From Quillaja saponaria (Eukaryota > Streptophyta > Magnoliopsida > Fabales > Quillajaceae): 64,000 bases of DNA. Numbering within the stretch: position 1 is the first letter of the stretch; each line of letters begins with the position of its first letter. Under the pieces are notes generated by a model, which worked only from the letters and a program-made list of their open reading frames with translations, was not told the origin of the DNA and did no database searches. Where the stretch lies: assembly GCA_029379385.1 (NCBI GenBank), contig CM055606.1, forward strand, positions 930,001 through 994,000, written 5' to 3'. Positions 49,156 through 60,847 of this stretch are shown here, in pieces. The position numbers and the translations under genes were made by a program.

Positions 49156-50655
49156 TAAGTTCAATTGGATCTTAAAAGTTTATTTGGATAAACATACCTT
49201 TTTTTTCATTTCAATTTTACATCAGTCCTAAACCTTTAGAAAGATAAATATAGCCTCCATTATGCCACAGAGACTTTTTCCCTCCTCACCTCCGCCGCTA
49301 TACCTTTTGTACACAGCTATTAGGGTTTGACGTGTGTAAGAGAGGATAATTTTCCTTGTTTGGTTTAACTTTTAAAACAGTTATTGGATTTCATTTTTTA
49401 AGTTTTACTGCAAAATAGTTTTGAGCTTTTAGAGTTTTAAAAGCTTAAGTTAGAAAAAGAAAGTTTTTCAAATAAAAAACATGAAAAATTCAAATGAATT
49501 TTATAGTTATTTTATTTAGACAAATATAACTATAATATTTGTCAAAATTGTCAAATGGTCTTTTTAATATTGTAATGCTAATATTTTTTGAAAGAAAATA
49601 AAATCAAACAACTTTTTTATATCTCACGGTATTTTTATGTTAACTCATTTAAACACTTTTTTAGCTTTTATACATCACCTTTAAAATATACGTACTTGAA
49701 AAGTATTTTTACACACGATGATTTTACACATAGATTAACCATGTCAATGAATCTAATTTAGGTACCATAGTAACGACATAAATCTTTATCATTTTTTTTT
49801 ATGTAATGGGAGAATAAATTTATAAATTTATTATATTAAATTGAATTCCAGTGATTATATTTATATTCTAAACAATATAATTCAATTTAATTGAATTGAA
49901 TTTAATCATTTTAATGATCTGTTTCAAACATTCAAAATTGATTTAAATTGAATTGAACTTTATTCAATTCTATTTATTTAGTTGTTATAACAAGAGAGGA
50001 TGCAAGTGTATCAAATTTAAAATAAATAAGTGATTTGATATAGTGAGGTATGTGGTTCGGTCACCAACTCTAGGAAAGATGAGATCCTAATATTATTTCA
50101 TGGATTACAAATACTCTACAATGGTGGAGCCCTTATTTATAAGCACCGTCATATAATTTAAAATTATTAGTATAGAATAATTGACAACATAAATTATTTT
50201 AAATTCTTTGTTTATTCATATCTCTTAACAAGCTCTTACAAGAACATTCATCTTTAATCATAAGATGATGAATTCTCATCTTAATCTTTCTGTCTTCCCT
50301 TGAATTGAAATTACAAATTGCAATGTAGAAGTAAACATTGTGATAAAAAAAAATTTGATGTCTTAGTGCAATGCGATGATATTTGAATATATTAAAAAAT
50401 AACAATAAAATCTCTAAAGGTAATTGCATGCAGGGTTTACTTTATAATAGAATCATTTGAAAATAAAATGTCTCCTTGAAGATTTAATTCAATTCAATTG
50501 TCTTGAAGATTTATTCCAAACTTCCCAAAACAAGCAAAGAAAGAAAATAGTCCAATCAAAGTTTCCATTTCTATCGGTTCCTTTTGTACAGTATTACTTG
50601 TAGCCTACTCTTGGCACGTTTTTTGTTGGCTGTCATTTCTTTATGACCATAACAC
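49156..50655. other. AT-rich flank left of the Copia element
   Basis: No gene recognised. A stretch near 50100-50200 ('gagcccttatttataagc') resembles the direct repeats at 11886 and 12320 and may be a piece of the same LTR-type repeat. 50520-50660 is probably the separated upstream part of the promoter of the zinc-finger pseudogene, cut off by the Copia insertion. Confidence 0.4.
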
Positions 50656-50660
50656 CCCAA

Positions 50661-50978
50661 TGTTCAGAAAAGTAGAAGAAAACATAGAAAGGTTAATGGA
50701 GAAAAATATAGATAGACTTTTTCTCATACTCTGTTTAGAACTTACAATCAATGCTCTTTATATAGAGCAAAAAACCAACTGATAAAACATAAAATTAGGA
50801 ACCATAATCCAACATGCAAGACTTATAAAAACTGGATAAACTCTACCTGTTCAATCTACTTGTTAAAAATAGTTCAACACTGTTCCACTAAATAACAGAT
50901 TCCCACCATTACTCCTATAAACTAGGCCTGCAAACCATAATAAAGACTTGGTCAAGTATAAGACCAAGTGACTCAACA
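50661..50978 (-). repeat. 3' LTR of the Copia element
   Basis: 318 bp, starts TGTTCAG and ends TCAACA on the plus strand. A candidate TATA motif (ctttatatagag) lies inside at about 50756. Confidence 0.95.
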
Positions 50979-50995
50979 GTCCTTCCCTTAAACTG
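50979..50995 (-). other. Polypurine tract
   Basis: Minus strand AAGGGAAGGAC directly before the 3' LTR, position and composition as expected for second-strand priming. Confidence 0.75.
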
Positions 50996-50999
50996 AAAG

Positions 51000-53900
51000 T
51001 TTGCAAACATTCAGTTTAATTCCAGCATGCCAACACCAAGCAACTTCCTTAGCTTCTGAAATGCAGCGACCTTGAGGGGCTTGGTAAAAATGTCAGCAAC
51101 TTGATCTTCACTTCTGCAATAGATAAGATCAATGACTCTTTCTTTCGTGAGATCCCTTAAAAAACGAAACTTTACATCCTATGTGCTTGCATTCGGCCAT
51201 GTAAAACATGATTTTTGGAAAGCTTTATTGCTGAACTGTTGTCATAATAAATTGTAGTAGCTTCCTCTTGCTTGAAGTGCAGATCTTCAAGAATTCTCCT
51301 CAGCCAGATTGCTTGACAAGCCACAAGCTGTTGCAACAACAAATTCAGCTTCTGTAGTTGACAAGGTGACAATTAGTTGCTTCTTGGAAGACCATGAAAC
51401 AGCCCATTGTGCCGAACATAAAAACATAACTCGAAGTACTCCTTCTATCATCTTGATCTCCTGCATAATCACTGTCAATAAACCCGAACAGCTCTGACAT
51501 TTTACTTTCTTGTAGAACAATCCAAAATCTCTAGTTCCTTGCAAGTAACGAAAGATTTTCTTGGCAGCTAGTAGATGCATTTGTGTTGGATTCTCCATAT
51601 ATCTACTTATTAGACTCACTGAATACATTATGTCTAGTCTTGTTGCAGTTAAAAACATCAAACTACCCACAATTTGCTTGTAAATTGTGTTGTTCACGTT
51701 CTCTCCTTCATGATCTTTGTTTAGATTCAAGCCAAATTTAGTTGGAGTGCTTATAGGATTGTTATCCTTCATCTGAAACCTGTCCAAAACTTCTCGTACA
51801 TACTTCTTTTGAGAAATAAAAATTCCATTAGCAGACTGCACTACTTCTATGCCAAGGAAGTAATGCATCATACCAAGATCAGACATTTCAAATTCAACCA
51901 TCATAGACTTCTTGAACTCTTCAAACATGACATTATCATTTCCAGTAAATATAAGATCATCTACATATAAGCAGACAATAAGCATTTTTCCATCATCTCC
52001 AATTTTAACAAAAAGTGTGTGTTCATATGGACATTTTTGAAAACCTTCTTTCAAAAAATAAGCCTCAATGCGACTATACCAAGCATGTGGGGCTTGTTTT
52101 AATCCATAAAGAGCTTTCTTTAATTTATACACTTTATGCTCATTTCCAATCTTAATATAGCTAGGAGGTTGTTCTACAAATACCTGTTCCTCCAAGTTTC
52201 CATGCAAGAATGCAGATTTGACATCCAACTGGAAAATAGGCCAAGAATTCTGAGCTGCCAATGCGATTACCAATCTGATTGTATCATGTCTTGCAACTGG
52301 AGCAAAGACTTCTGTATAGTCAACCCCGTATTCTTGCTTGTATCCCTTAGCCACCAATCGCGCCTTATACTTATCAACCTCACCATTTTCCCTTAGTTTT
52401 GTTTTGAAAACCCACTTTACACCAATGGTTTTGTGCCCTTTTGGAAGTTCAGATAGCTCCCAAGTATCATTTTTTTCAATGGCTTCAATTTCATCATTCA
52501 TCGCCTTCTGCCATTTTGATTCCTTTGACAGCACTTTCAAAAGTTGTAGGTCACAATTTGAAAATAAAGCAAAATGGGTAATTGGATTTTCAGTTTGATC
52601 AATTCCAGTTACCTCATAGTCTTTCATCCAATGCAGGTCTTTTTCGAACACGTTGAAGAGATTGAATTGCTGCATCAGTAGCTTCTACTGTTGTTGGTAA
52701 AATTTCAGCAACTGTTAGAGTTGTATTTGATGAAGTTTCCAGGCATAGAGGTTGTTGTATTTGGCTGGCTTTTTTCTTCAGCATCACTATCAAAAATGAC
52801 TGGAGTAGGCTGCTACCTATTCCAATCCCAAGAGCTTTCTTCATCAAAAACAACATCTCTACTGGTCACAATTTTCTTTGTCAGTGGATTTAACAATTTA
52901 TATGCTTTGGATACTTCATTGACACCGAGAAAGATACACTTTTCACCTTTATCATCAAGTTTCTTCCTATTCTCATTTGGAACATGTGCATATGCGATGC
53001 AGCCGAAAATTTTGAAGTGATCTACTGCTGGTTTTCTCTCACTCCAAGCCTCTTCTGGTGTCATATTTTGAACAGCAAAAGTAGGACTTCTGTTCAAGAT
53101 ATGAATGCTCCAATTTACTGTTTCTGGCCAGAAAGTCTTTAGAATTCTCCCTCTAGTCAGCAAACTTCTCACCATATTGAGAATAGTTCTATTTTTCCTC
53201 TCCGATACACCATTTTGTTGTGGTGTATAGGCAGTTAGTGAGTTCTCTTCGAATGCCATAAGCTTCACAAAAATTTTCAAATTCCTTTGAGCAATACTCT
53301 CCATCACGATCAGTACGGAGGGTTTTAATGGTCCTTCCTGTTTCATTTTCAACACGTGCCTTGAAGCTTTTAAATGTACTAAAAGCTTGTGATTTCTCTT
53401 GTAAAAAATAAACCCAAGTTTTTCGAGTGTAATCATCAATGAAAGTAATTATATATCTTTTAGCCCCATTAGAAGATGGATTTATTGGTCCACAAATGTC
53501 AGAATGAACCAGCTCTAAGACAGTTTTTGCTCTCCATGACTTTCCTTGAGGGAACTGAGAACGATGTTGTTTGCCAACAACACATTCTTCACAAACTTGG
53601 GAATGAATAGTAATTTGAGAAAGCCCTGTCACCATATTTTTCTGCTGGAGGGCTTTTAATCCACCAAAACTCAAGTGGCCATAGCGAAAATGCCATAGCC
53701 ATGAAGGATCTTTCACTTCAGCCATCAAACAAGATCGGACACTATCAATCTTCAATGGAAACAGCCTATTTGAACCCATTTGCACAACAGCTATAACTCC
53801 TCTAGTAGGATCATATATCTCACAAGCACCCTACTAAATAGTGATTACATAACCCTTTTCTTGCAATTGACCAGCACTTAACAAATTACTTTTCAAGTTA

Positions 53901-54028
53901 GGAACATAGAGGACATTGGAAATTGTTTCTCCAAAACCATTCTTGGTTCTTATCTTAATATCACCATTTCCCATCACATTAACAGTAGAACAATCACCAA
54001 AACTTACTTGTAGAATGAAAATCTTCAT
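51000..54028 (-). pseudogene. Copia pol region (integrase, reverse transcriptase, RNase H), broken
   Basis: 54028-53834 encodes a pre-integrase piece (GFGETISNVLYVPNLKSNLLS). 53785-53189 has the integrase zinc-binding part (HFRYGHLSF...CEECVVGKQ) and the core with HSDICGP and TLRTDRDGEY. 53439-52813 overlaps in another frame with the integrase end. 52675-51287 holds reverse transcriptase with QLDVKSAFLHGNL and the active site YVDD. The RNase H end (YYDNSSAIKLSKN) is in a further frame and is disrupted at about 51185-51205. These enzymes copy and insert the element; with these breaks this copy cannot supply them. Confidence 0.9.
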
Positions 54029-54053
54029 TTAAATAAGAGAAAGAAGACTTACT

Positions 54054-55079
54054 TCAACACATGTGGTTACTGCAACCCGTATCCACATACCAAACATCTG
54101 TCTCAGGTTCTTTATCAACTTGGGTTGCCATCAACAAGGTTTCTACTTCCTTCTTCTCTGCAAAATTTGAGTTCTCTCCTTTTTCTTTATCATTAAGTAG
54201 GTTAGTATAACATTCAGAACGATAATGACCAAATTTATGACATCTAAAACACTCTACTTTTGATTTGTCAAAATATTGATCCTGTCCTCTACCTTTGTCC
54301 TTGAAATTGATCATTATCGGCTTTGAAGTGCTTGTTGCCATCTCTATTGCCTTGATCTCCCCTTCCTCTACCTTTGCCTCTGCCTCTACCTTTACCCCTT
54401 CCTCTAGAATTTGAGAAATGAATAAAGGTAAAAGCCTTTAAAGCTTGCTCTTCTGTAGTTGAACTTCAGTTCATCTTTTGTTCGTGGACCAGCAAGGAGC
54501 TTTGCAGTTCATCAAGAGAGAGTGCATCTATGTCTTTAGATTCTTCAATTGAGCAGATAACATAATCATATTTTGCTATTAATGAACGTAATATCTTCTC
54601 CACAATGGTGACATCACCCATCTTCTCACCATGAAAATGCATTTTATTGCTTATCTCCATAGTTCTGGCACTAGTAGTTAGTGACAGATTCACCATCCTT
54701 CATTTGTAGAGTCTCAAAATCCTTTCTCAAGACTTGAAGCTGTGCACACTTCACTCTAGAAGAACCTTGATATTTTTTCTTCATGGAATCCCAAATATCC
54801 TTGGAAGTTTCTTTGCTAAGAATTGTTTCCAAGGTGGGCCGATCAATTGCTTGAAAAAAATAATTTTTTGCTTTCAAATATTTTAACTTCCTCCCTTCTA
54901 GCTCTGTGTTTTGAGCATCCGTCAAAACTACATCTTTTGTAGGCTCTCCAATTCCAGAGTCTACAACCTACCAATACTCTTTAGACCTGCAAAAAATTCT
55001 CCATTAGCATGCTCCAATGATCATAATGACCATCAAAATGTAGGATTGCTGCCTGCACAAAATTTGCATCTGGAGCCAT
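54054..55079 (-). pseudogene. Copia gag and protease region, broken
   Basis: An ATG at 55079 opens MAPDANFVQAAILHFDGHYD, soon interrupted by a stop and frame change near 54985. 54925-54671 holds the UBN2/gag core (ETSKDIWDSMKKKYQG, LRKDFETLQMKDGESV). 54341-54054 carries a CCHC zinc knuckle (CFRCHKFGHYRSEC) and the protease active-site motif WYVDTGCSNHMC. Family knowledge: gag forms the particle, the knuckle binds RNA, the aspartic protease matures the polyprotein. At least three breaks separate the pieces. Confidence 0.85.
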
Positions 55080-55200
55080 AGAAAGACAGATAAATGAAAG
55101 AAATAAAAGCTGCTGTTTACTTTTTGACTTATTTGAGGACTCTCACTTTTAGCTTTTCTTTCTCACCTCACGTGTCTCACTCTTTCCTTCTTTTACACTC

Positions 55201-55219
55201 AACCAGGCTCTGATACCAC
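55201..55219 (-). other. Primer binding site (initiator tRNA-Met)
   Basis: The minus strand reads TGGTATCAGAGCCTGGTT immediately next to the 5' LTR, the classic plant Copia primer site. Confidence 0.9.
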
Positions 55220-55536
55220 TGTTCAGAAAAGTGGAAGAAAACAGAAAAGGTTGATGGAGAAAATATAGATAGACTTTTTCTCATACTCTGTTTAGAACTT
55301 CCAATCAATGCTCTTTATATAGAGCAAAAAACCAACTGATAAAACATAAAATTAGGAACCATAATCCAACGTGCAAGACCTATAAAAACTGGATAAACTC
55401 TACCTGTTCAATCTACTTGCTAAAAAATAGTTCAACACTGTTCCACTAAATAACAGATTCCCACCATTACTCTTATAAACTAGGCCTGCAAACCATAATA
55501 AAGACTTGGTCAAGTATAAGACTAAGTGACTCAACA
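55220..55536 (-). repeat. 5' LTR of the Copia element
   Basis: 317 bp, near-identical to 50661-50978. As the 5' LTR it would supply the promoter for minus-strand transcription into gag. Confidence 0.95.
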
Positions 55537-55541
55537 CCCAA

Positions 55542-56488
55542 GCCATTGTTTTAATTGCTAAAATACCTTCCCCCACCCCGGGTCTCTTTCATTTCATCAT
55601 CATCTTTAAAAGATGAGTCTTTTAGGGCTTCATTTCTTCAAAGAGTTCAACTTGCACGAATTGTGAACCAACGATGGCTAATTCAACTTAATTTCTCAAA
55701 TAGCTTTTGGGTATGCTCTATCATCTGCATTTTCTTTGAATCTCCTTTATCTTTTTTCATATGTTCTGGGATTTGATTTTCTGCAAAAGAAACAGGACCT
55801 GATTCTTGGTCTACCATTTGATGGATTTAGATTCTTATTTCAAACATTATCTCTGGGTTGTCATTGTAATGGACTTATGGGTGCCAGTTTTTCATTCTCA
55901 CTCTTTAAGTCCTCCAATATGATGGCATTGTTTATTCCTCTCTCTCTTGTATGTACATTTTTGTTGGATTGTGTTTTGTACCTTAGGGCTCTTTCCATGA
56001 CTGTGACAGAGTTTGGCTTACTGATAGATTGAACGCATGGTTTTCTTTCTTTGACTTCTATTATTGAGAGTAGATTCGTCCTGTTGGGTGACTTGTGATT
56101 TCTGATGGTCTCCAGGAAACCCACACGGTGGTGGAGAGGAAAAAACATATGGCATAGACATAATAAATAACCTCTAAACCATAAGAGGGTGCTAGCTTAT
56201 GGATTTACAATTCTACATTGTTTGCCAAACTATGAATGAGTTTCTTTAGATTATTATGGATTGATTTTTTTATCTTTAAATTGAACTTTGAACTACCAAT
56301 TTCCGTATTGTGTTTTTTCTATTGGAAATTATTCATCTATTAAAAATTGGTACTATTTTGTTCTGTCAGTTTCTTGGGAATTTTCAGTAACGTGTAAAGG
56401 GTGCCTTAGACAATTTAATTTGTATTACAGAACTCAAGTACTACTAGTGGAAAACTTACAACCAAAGTGTAGAGATTAGGAGTGTTAT
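55542..56488. other. 5' region of the zinc-finger pseudogene
   Basis: Sequence right of the Copia element; a balanced-composition stretch to about 55710 ending near 'gggtatgctc' resembles a leader exon. The rest is T-rich intron-like DNA. No separate gene. Confidence 0.4.
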
Positions 56489-57735
56489 ATGGAAATGTCT
56501 GATGCTACCGGTGAAAGCATAATGCAAGTGGAGCTTGCAATTCAAAGAGAATTGGCATATCGAAGGAAGGTTGAATTGTTGAAGTTGCATCCAGGTGGTA
56601 ATTATGGGAAATATCTTATGCCTTTGCAGGTGAGGAAAATGAGGATGCATCATATACATGACTGCGCGTTGTTAAATTAGTTATGTATAACTTACTATGT
56701 TTCATTTCATCAATACTTCATGTGTCTCCTTTTTATCTGTGAGTTTAACTGCAATACTCACGCAATCTTTGCTGAGAGATAGGATACTAGGAGTGAAAGT
56801 CACGCTCCCGTTGTAGCCTGCAGTTATTAGTATGCTGGCTGAAGTGACTCTATTATCAAATTCATCATATCATAATTATACATTTTAATGTTGTGAGTTG
56901 GATTAATTCAGAGTATTATACTTTTCCCGTTAATAATTTTTGTTAATAATTTTATATCCGTATTATACTTTTCCCGTAAATTGCTCTTGAAATATAATTC
57001 TCGTAATGAAGAGTTCAACTTACTAGGACCACATAAAAATCCCTCTCCACACCATTCTTTTCTTGCCTGAAGACAAAAATAAGGTACACTCCTTACGTTA
57101 ATAATTTTTGTTAGTTCCATTTTATATCCTGTGAACTTTGATGCACATATTAGGTGCAGTCCAAATTGGAGTCCTCAAGTTCAAATTGGAGTCCTGGTCC
57201 ATATTCAACTCCAAGTCCTAGTTTTTCAGCAGTGAAGCAGCAAGCACCAACTAGTAGCCTTGAATTGCCATGACCTCAACGATGTGAGCCATTTTATCAT
57301 AATCCAGTTCCTAAGAACAAGACAGATATATTATTTTGCGAGATCTGCTAAGTCCAAAGCTCAAGTGCTATCACTTTTAAGCAGCATGTAAAAGGGGCCA
57401 GAAACATGGGGCTCAACTACAGAATTTGAAATTTGGCCGGAAAGATTTCACTCAGGTTGCAGAAGTACCAAAGCAGAGAGAGTTGAGTGTGAAATATGTG
57501 ACATTTGGTGCATGAATGAAGATTCCCTCAAGCATCATTTGGATGGTCAAAAGCACAAGCTTAAACTTCAAAAACTGGAATGCGCTACGAAAGATGATGG
57601 ACAAAAAGCACTGCAAAGAAAATGTTGTCCACTGTGTAACATTTGAAGCATGAATGAGGATGAGTTGAAGATGCACCTGAAAGGCAAAAGGCATCTTGAT
57701 CTGCTCAACGTTGTTCAGCACAAAAAGAGACATTT
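56489..57735 (+). pseudogene. Zinc-finger pseudogene, paralogue of the gene at 37035
   Basis: Exon 56489-56629 (MEMSDATGESIMQVELAIQRELAYRRK..., ending LMPLQ|gtgagg) matches the first coding exon of the gene at 37035 and is open. The second exon starts at 57154 (VQSKLESSS...TPSPSFSAVKQQAPTSS) but meets a TGA at 57271. Beyond it three fingers remain readable: CEIC, TAA stop, SSAITFKQHVKG; CEICDIWCMNEDSLKHHLDGQKHK; and CCPLCNI, TGA, MNEDELKMHLKGKRH. They are separated by frameshifts near 57400 and 57485. Only one copy of the N-terminal unit is present. A truncated protein from the first exons is possible but would lack the fingers. Confidence 0.85.
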
Positions 57736-59383
57736 ACCCCACAGAGGCTGACATTGCAACAGCGGCAGGGAAGAAAAAAAGTTTATTTGTATGTGGAGTT
57801 CTTTTTTCTTGCTATGATCGATCACCTGTCCCTCTTCCCACTGGATGTTTAATGGTTGATAGAGCGTGGGAATCATTAGTTCAGATATGTGAGTCATTTT
57901 AAGTATCAATAGACAAACTTTAATGTAATGAGAAGTACTAAAATGTGGGACTAAAGGCATAAAATTTGATTACAGTAAATTTGTAAGCCAACTCTGCAAA
58001 AAAGAATGATCTCCACGTAAAATATGATTAACAAGTTTTTCGGACTACTAGATGGACAGTACAATTACAATTACAATGAAGTGATGAACAAACTAAAAGA
58101 AGCAACTCAAAATCTCAAATAAGAAAAAAATCTAAATTGTATCTTCAATAGAAATAGATTATTGATTGACTAATTCTCCCCAAGACTAAATTACGCATTT
58201 GTTGTTTTTGTGTAATAACCAAACAGAACAGTTCGATGTGAGGGAAATGAGAAAGATAAAAGGATATAGATGCCAGCACAATTTCCTTAAATAGATGTAC
58301 GCCAACAGACAGAGCATATGAGTATGAACAACCAATACAAACGTTTTTCTTTTATGCCAAAAGGAGCATAGTCCCTATATGAGACTGGCTGCATTTCCTG
58401 TCAATTACTATCTAGATTTGTATGAATAGCATGTTGATTTCTGAGTGTAACAACAAGACAGCCACCAACACCACATAATTAGTAGTGTTCGATAAATCCA
58501 AATTGTTTCCTAGGAGCATAGTCCCTATATATATTAAGATAAAGATTGAAAGAAATTGTTTACTATTCTACCTTTGGTCATATTGAAGTGTCATTTATGA
58601 CAAGCGAACAAACTACTAATTAGTAGTGTTCGTACTCTAAAAGAAATATTGCATTAGCTAATGGTATACGTCTCTTTGTCCATATATACATTCAACAATA
58701 CATAGAAAGGAAGCAAAATCTTTTAAGATTTTGAATAACTTTTGGGATTTGAATACAAATCGAATAGCTATTTAAATTTAGATTCATGTACTCGAATTCG
58801 AATCAAATTTTAAACTTCTTAATTTTTAAGGGTATTCTGGTAAAAATAAAAAAATTAAATTATTTTATATTAATTCGAGTTCAAATACTATTTCAAATTA
58901 TTTTTCGAATATTGAATTGAATAATATATTTTCGAAATTCGATTCAAATAGCATTCAAACCAAATTCGAATTTTACCAAATTTCCATCAACTAAGTGGAT
59001 GATAAATCCAAATTTCCAAGGAACAAATCTATAGATTCTTTTAGGGACTTGAAGCTGCTAGATACCACAAATATATGCAAAGTGTTAGAAATATGATAAT
59101 AATAATGTATTATTAGGTTTCATATTATTTTGTTATGAAAGTTTATATTTTATTATTTATTATAAATAAATCAACCACTTTTCTGTCAAAACGATGGCTG
59201 ATTTGACAACTCCTTGCTTAACCAAGTTCACAATTCCTTTCCTCCCTCTATTTTATTTAACACAAACATTGGCGATGCTAAAAGGATGAGGTTTTAGGTG
59301 CCTATATTCCTAGTAAGATATCTGTGGTGGAGGTGGGTGCAAGTGATTTCAAGTCATGGATGAAAAAATTCAGATATATTTGC
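57736..59383. other. Intergenic DNA left of the Mutator-like element
   Basis: AT-rich, no gene. About 58735-58975 contains paired 'attcgaattcgaat'-type text in opposite orientation at its two ends and is probably an old MITE, with unclear ends. Confidence 0.4.
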
Positions 59384-59410
59384 GGACTTTTGGACAAAAG
59401 GGTCCAAGTC

Positions 59411-59681
59411 CCAAAAATTTTGGTCAAAATGGTAAATTTTTTACCATAATAGCCAGAATGGGGTAAATGATGAAACCGTGTTTTCAAAACACGGTTTCAG
59501 GGTCCGACCTGGCGTGCCAGGTCGGACCATCGCCCACATCAGGCACTCGCGCGTGGCGCGCGAGTGCAGGATGAAACCGGCTTTTGAAAAGCTGGTTTCA
59601 TCCAAAAACGTGTCCCCCGCAGGGCCCGCCCGGGGGACAAATTTTGCAGGCTACCCTGCAGTGCTGCAGGGTAGCCTGCAA
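59411..59681. repeat. Array of eight consecutive short hairpins
   Basis: Eight perfect or near-perfect inverted repeats follow one another: 59411-59423, 59429-59447, 59471-59499 (TGAAACCGTG...CACGGTTTCA), 59501-59528 (13 bp stem, GT loop), 59543-59567 (11 bp stem, TGG loop), 59569-59603 (17 bp stem with one G-T pair), 59611-59639 (9 bp stem, 11-base loop) and 59644-59681 (18 bp perfect stem, TG loop). The last six are GC-rich while the flanks are extremely AT-rich. An open frame crossing the array is a by-product of its composition. Confidence 0.93.
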
Positions 59682-60847
59682 TGCTACCAGCCAGCCCCCC
59701 CCTTCCCCCCTCAACAATTCCGGCCCCCCCCCCCCCAAAAATAATTTCTCTCCCTCTCCCATTAATATTTTAATTATATTAATATATTAATTAAATTACA
59801 ATATACAAATACCATAATTAATTTATTTCACTTCACACTATAATTAATTTATTTTACTTAACGTAACAATTCAATTAAAACATATAAATCCTAACAAAAT
59901 TTCATTACCTTACTAAAAATTGATGAATTTTCGTAAAAATTTATGAGTTCTTAAATTTTTTCTTAAAATATATGATAATAATCATATTAATTAATAAACA
60001 TATTAATTAATAAATTAGCTTATTTTATTTTACATAATAATTATATTAAAACATACAAACCTTCAAAAAAAAAATTTCATGACCTTTGTAAAAGTTTAAT
60101 GAGTTTTTAAATTTTTATTGTAAATATATGATAATTTTTAATTTTAATGTTTTATTATATGATATTTTTGAAATTTAAAATATATATTAATTTTTTAATT
60201 TATATTAAAAGATTTTATAAATTTAAGATATATGATAATTTTAAAATTTTAGAATTTAAGATTTTATCCTACATTTTAATTTTATCATAAATATTTTTAA
60301 AATTCATGATATCTTTTAAATATAAAGTATATGTTAATTTATATATTTATAGTTTAAAATGTTCCACGAAATTTTAAAGTGTATAATAATTATATGAAAT
60401 TAAAAATATATGAAAAATTTTAAATTTATAGTGTATGACAGTTTATAAATTTATAAATTTTGTATTTTTACAATTTAAGATTTTTGTTAATTTTTTAATT
60501 CTATAATGTATGAAAATTTTTTTTACTATAGGTTATGATATTTTAAAATGTTAAAATTCATGATATTGTAAATTATTAAGTTTTACTAAATTTTTTTAAT
60601 TTAAAGTATATAAATTTTAAACTTATTTGAAATGATTTAGAAAGAATAAAAAACATTAAATTATTTTAAAAATTAATGGAACACACTTATATTAACTCAT
60701 TCTAATTATTACATGCTTTATTATAAATTTTAATTTACAAGTATAACTAAATTAAAACATAAACCAGGAAGACTTTTCCTATTACAAGTAACAAACACAA
60801 AAATTAAAAATTAAAAAACTTATATAAGGATTTCGGGAAATACTGAT
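59682..60847. other. C-runs and AT-rich spacer next to the PMD gene
   Basis: C-rich runs at about 59690-59740, then over 1 kb of AT-rich DNA with no gene; presumably the 3' flank of the PMD gene within the element. Confidence 0.5.

Larger units (their letters stand above)
50661..55536 (-). mobile_element. Ty1-copia LTR retrotransposon, full length, minus strand
   Basis: Two ~318 bp LTRs (TG...CA) flank a 4.2 kb interior, and CCCAA is duplicated exactly at both sides (50656-50660, 55537-55541). Next to the right LTR the minus strand has a primer binding site starting TGGTATCAGAGCC, complementary to initiator methionine tRNA; next to the left LTR is a purine tract (AAGGGAAGGA). Order on the minus strand is gag, protease, integrase, reverse transcriptase, RNase H, the Copia order. 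LTRs differ at roughly ten positions plus two length changes, about 97% identity, so insertion is fairly recent, yet the coding part has several frameshifts and stops. Confidence 0.96.

Noticed and set aside
59478..59744. Open frame of 88 codons through the GC-rich hairpins
   Set aside because: It is produced by the palindromes and C-runs, has no conserved features, and the inverted repeats explain the sequence.
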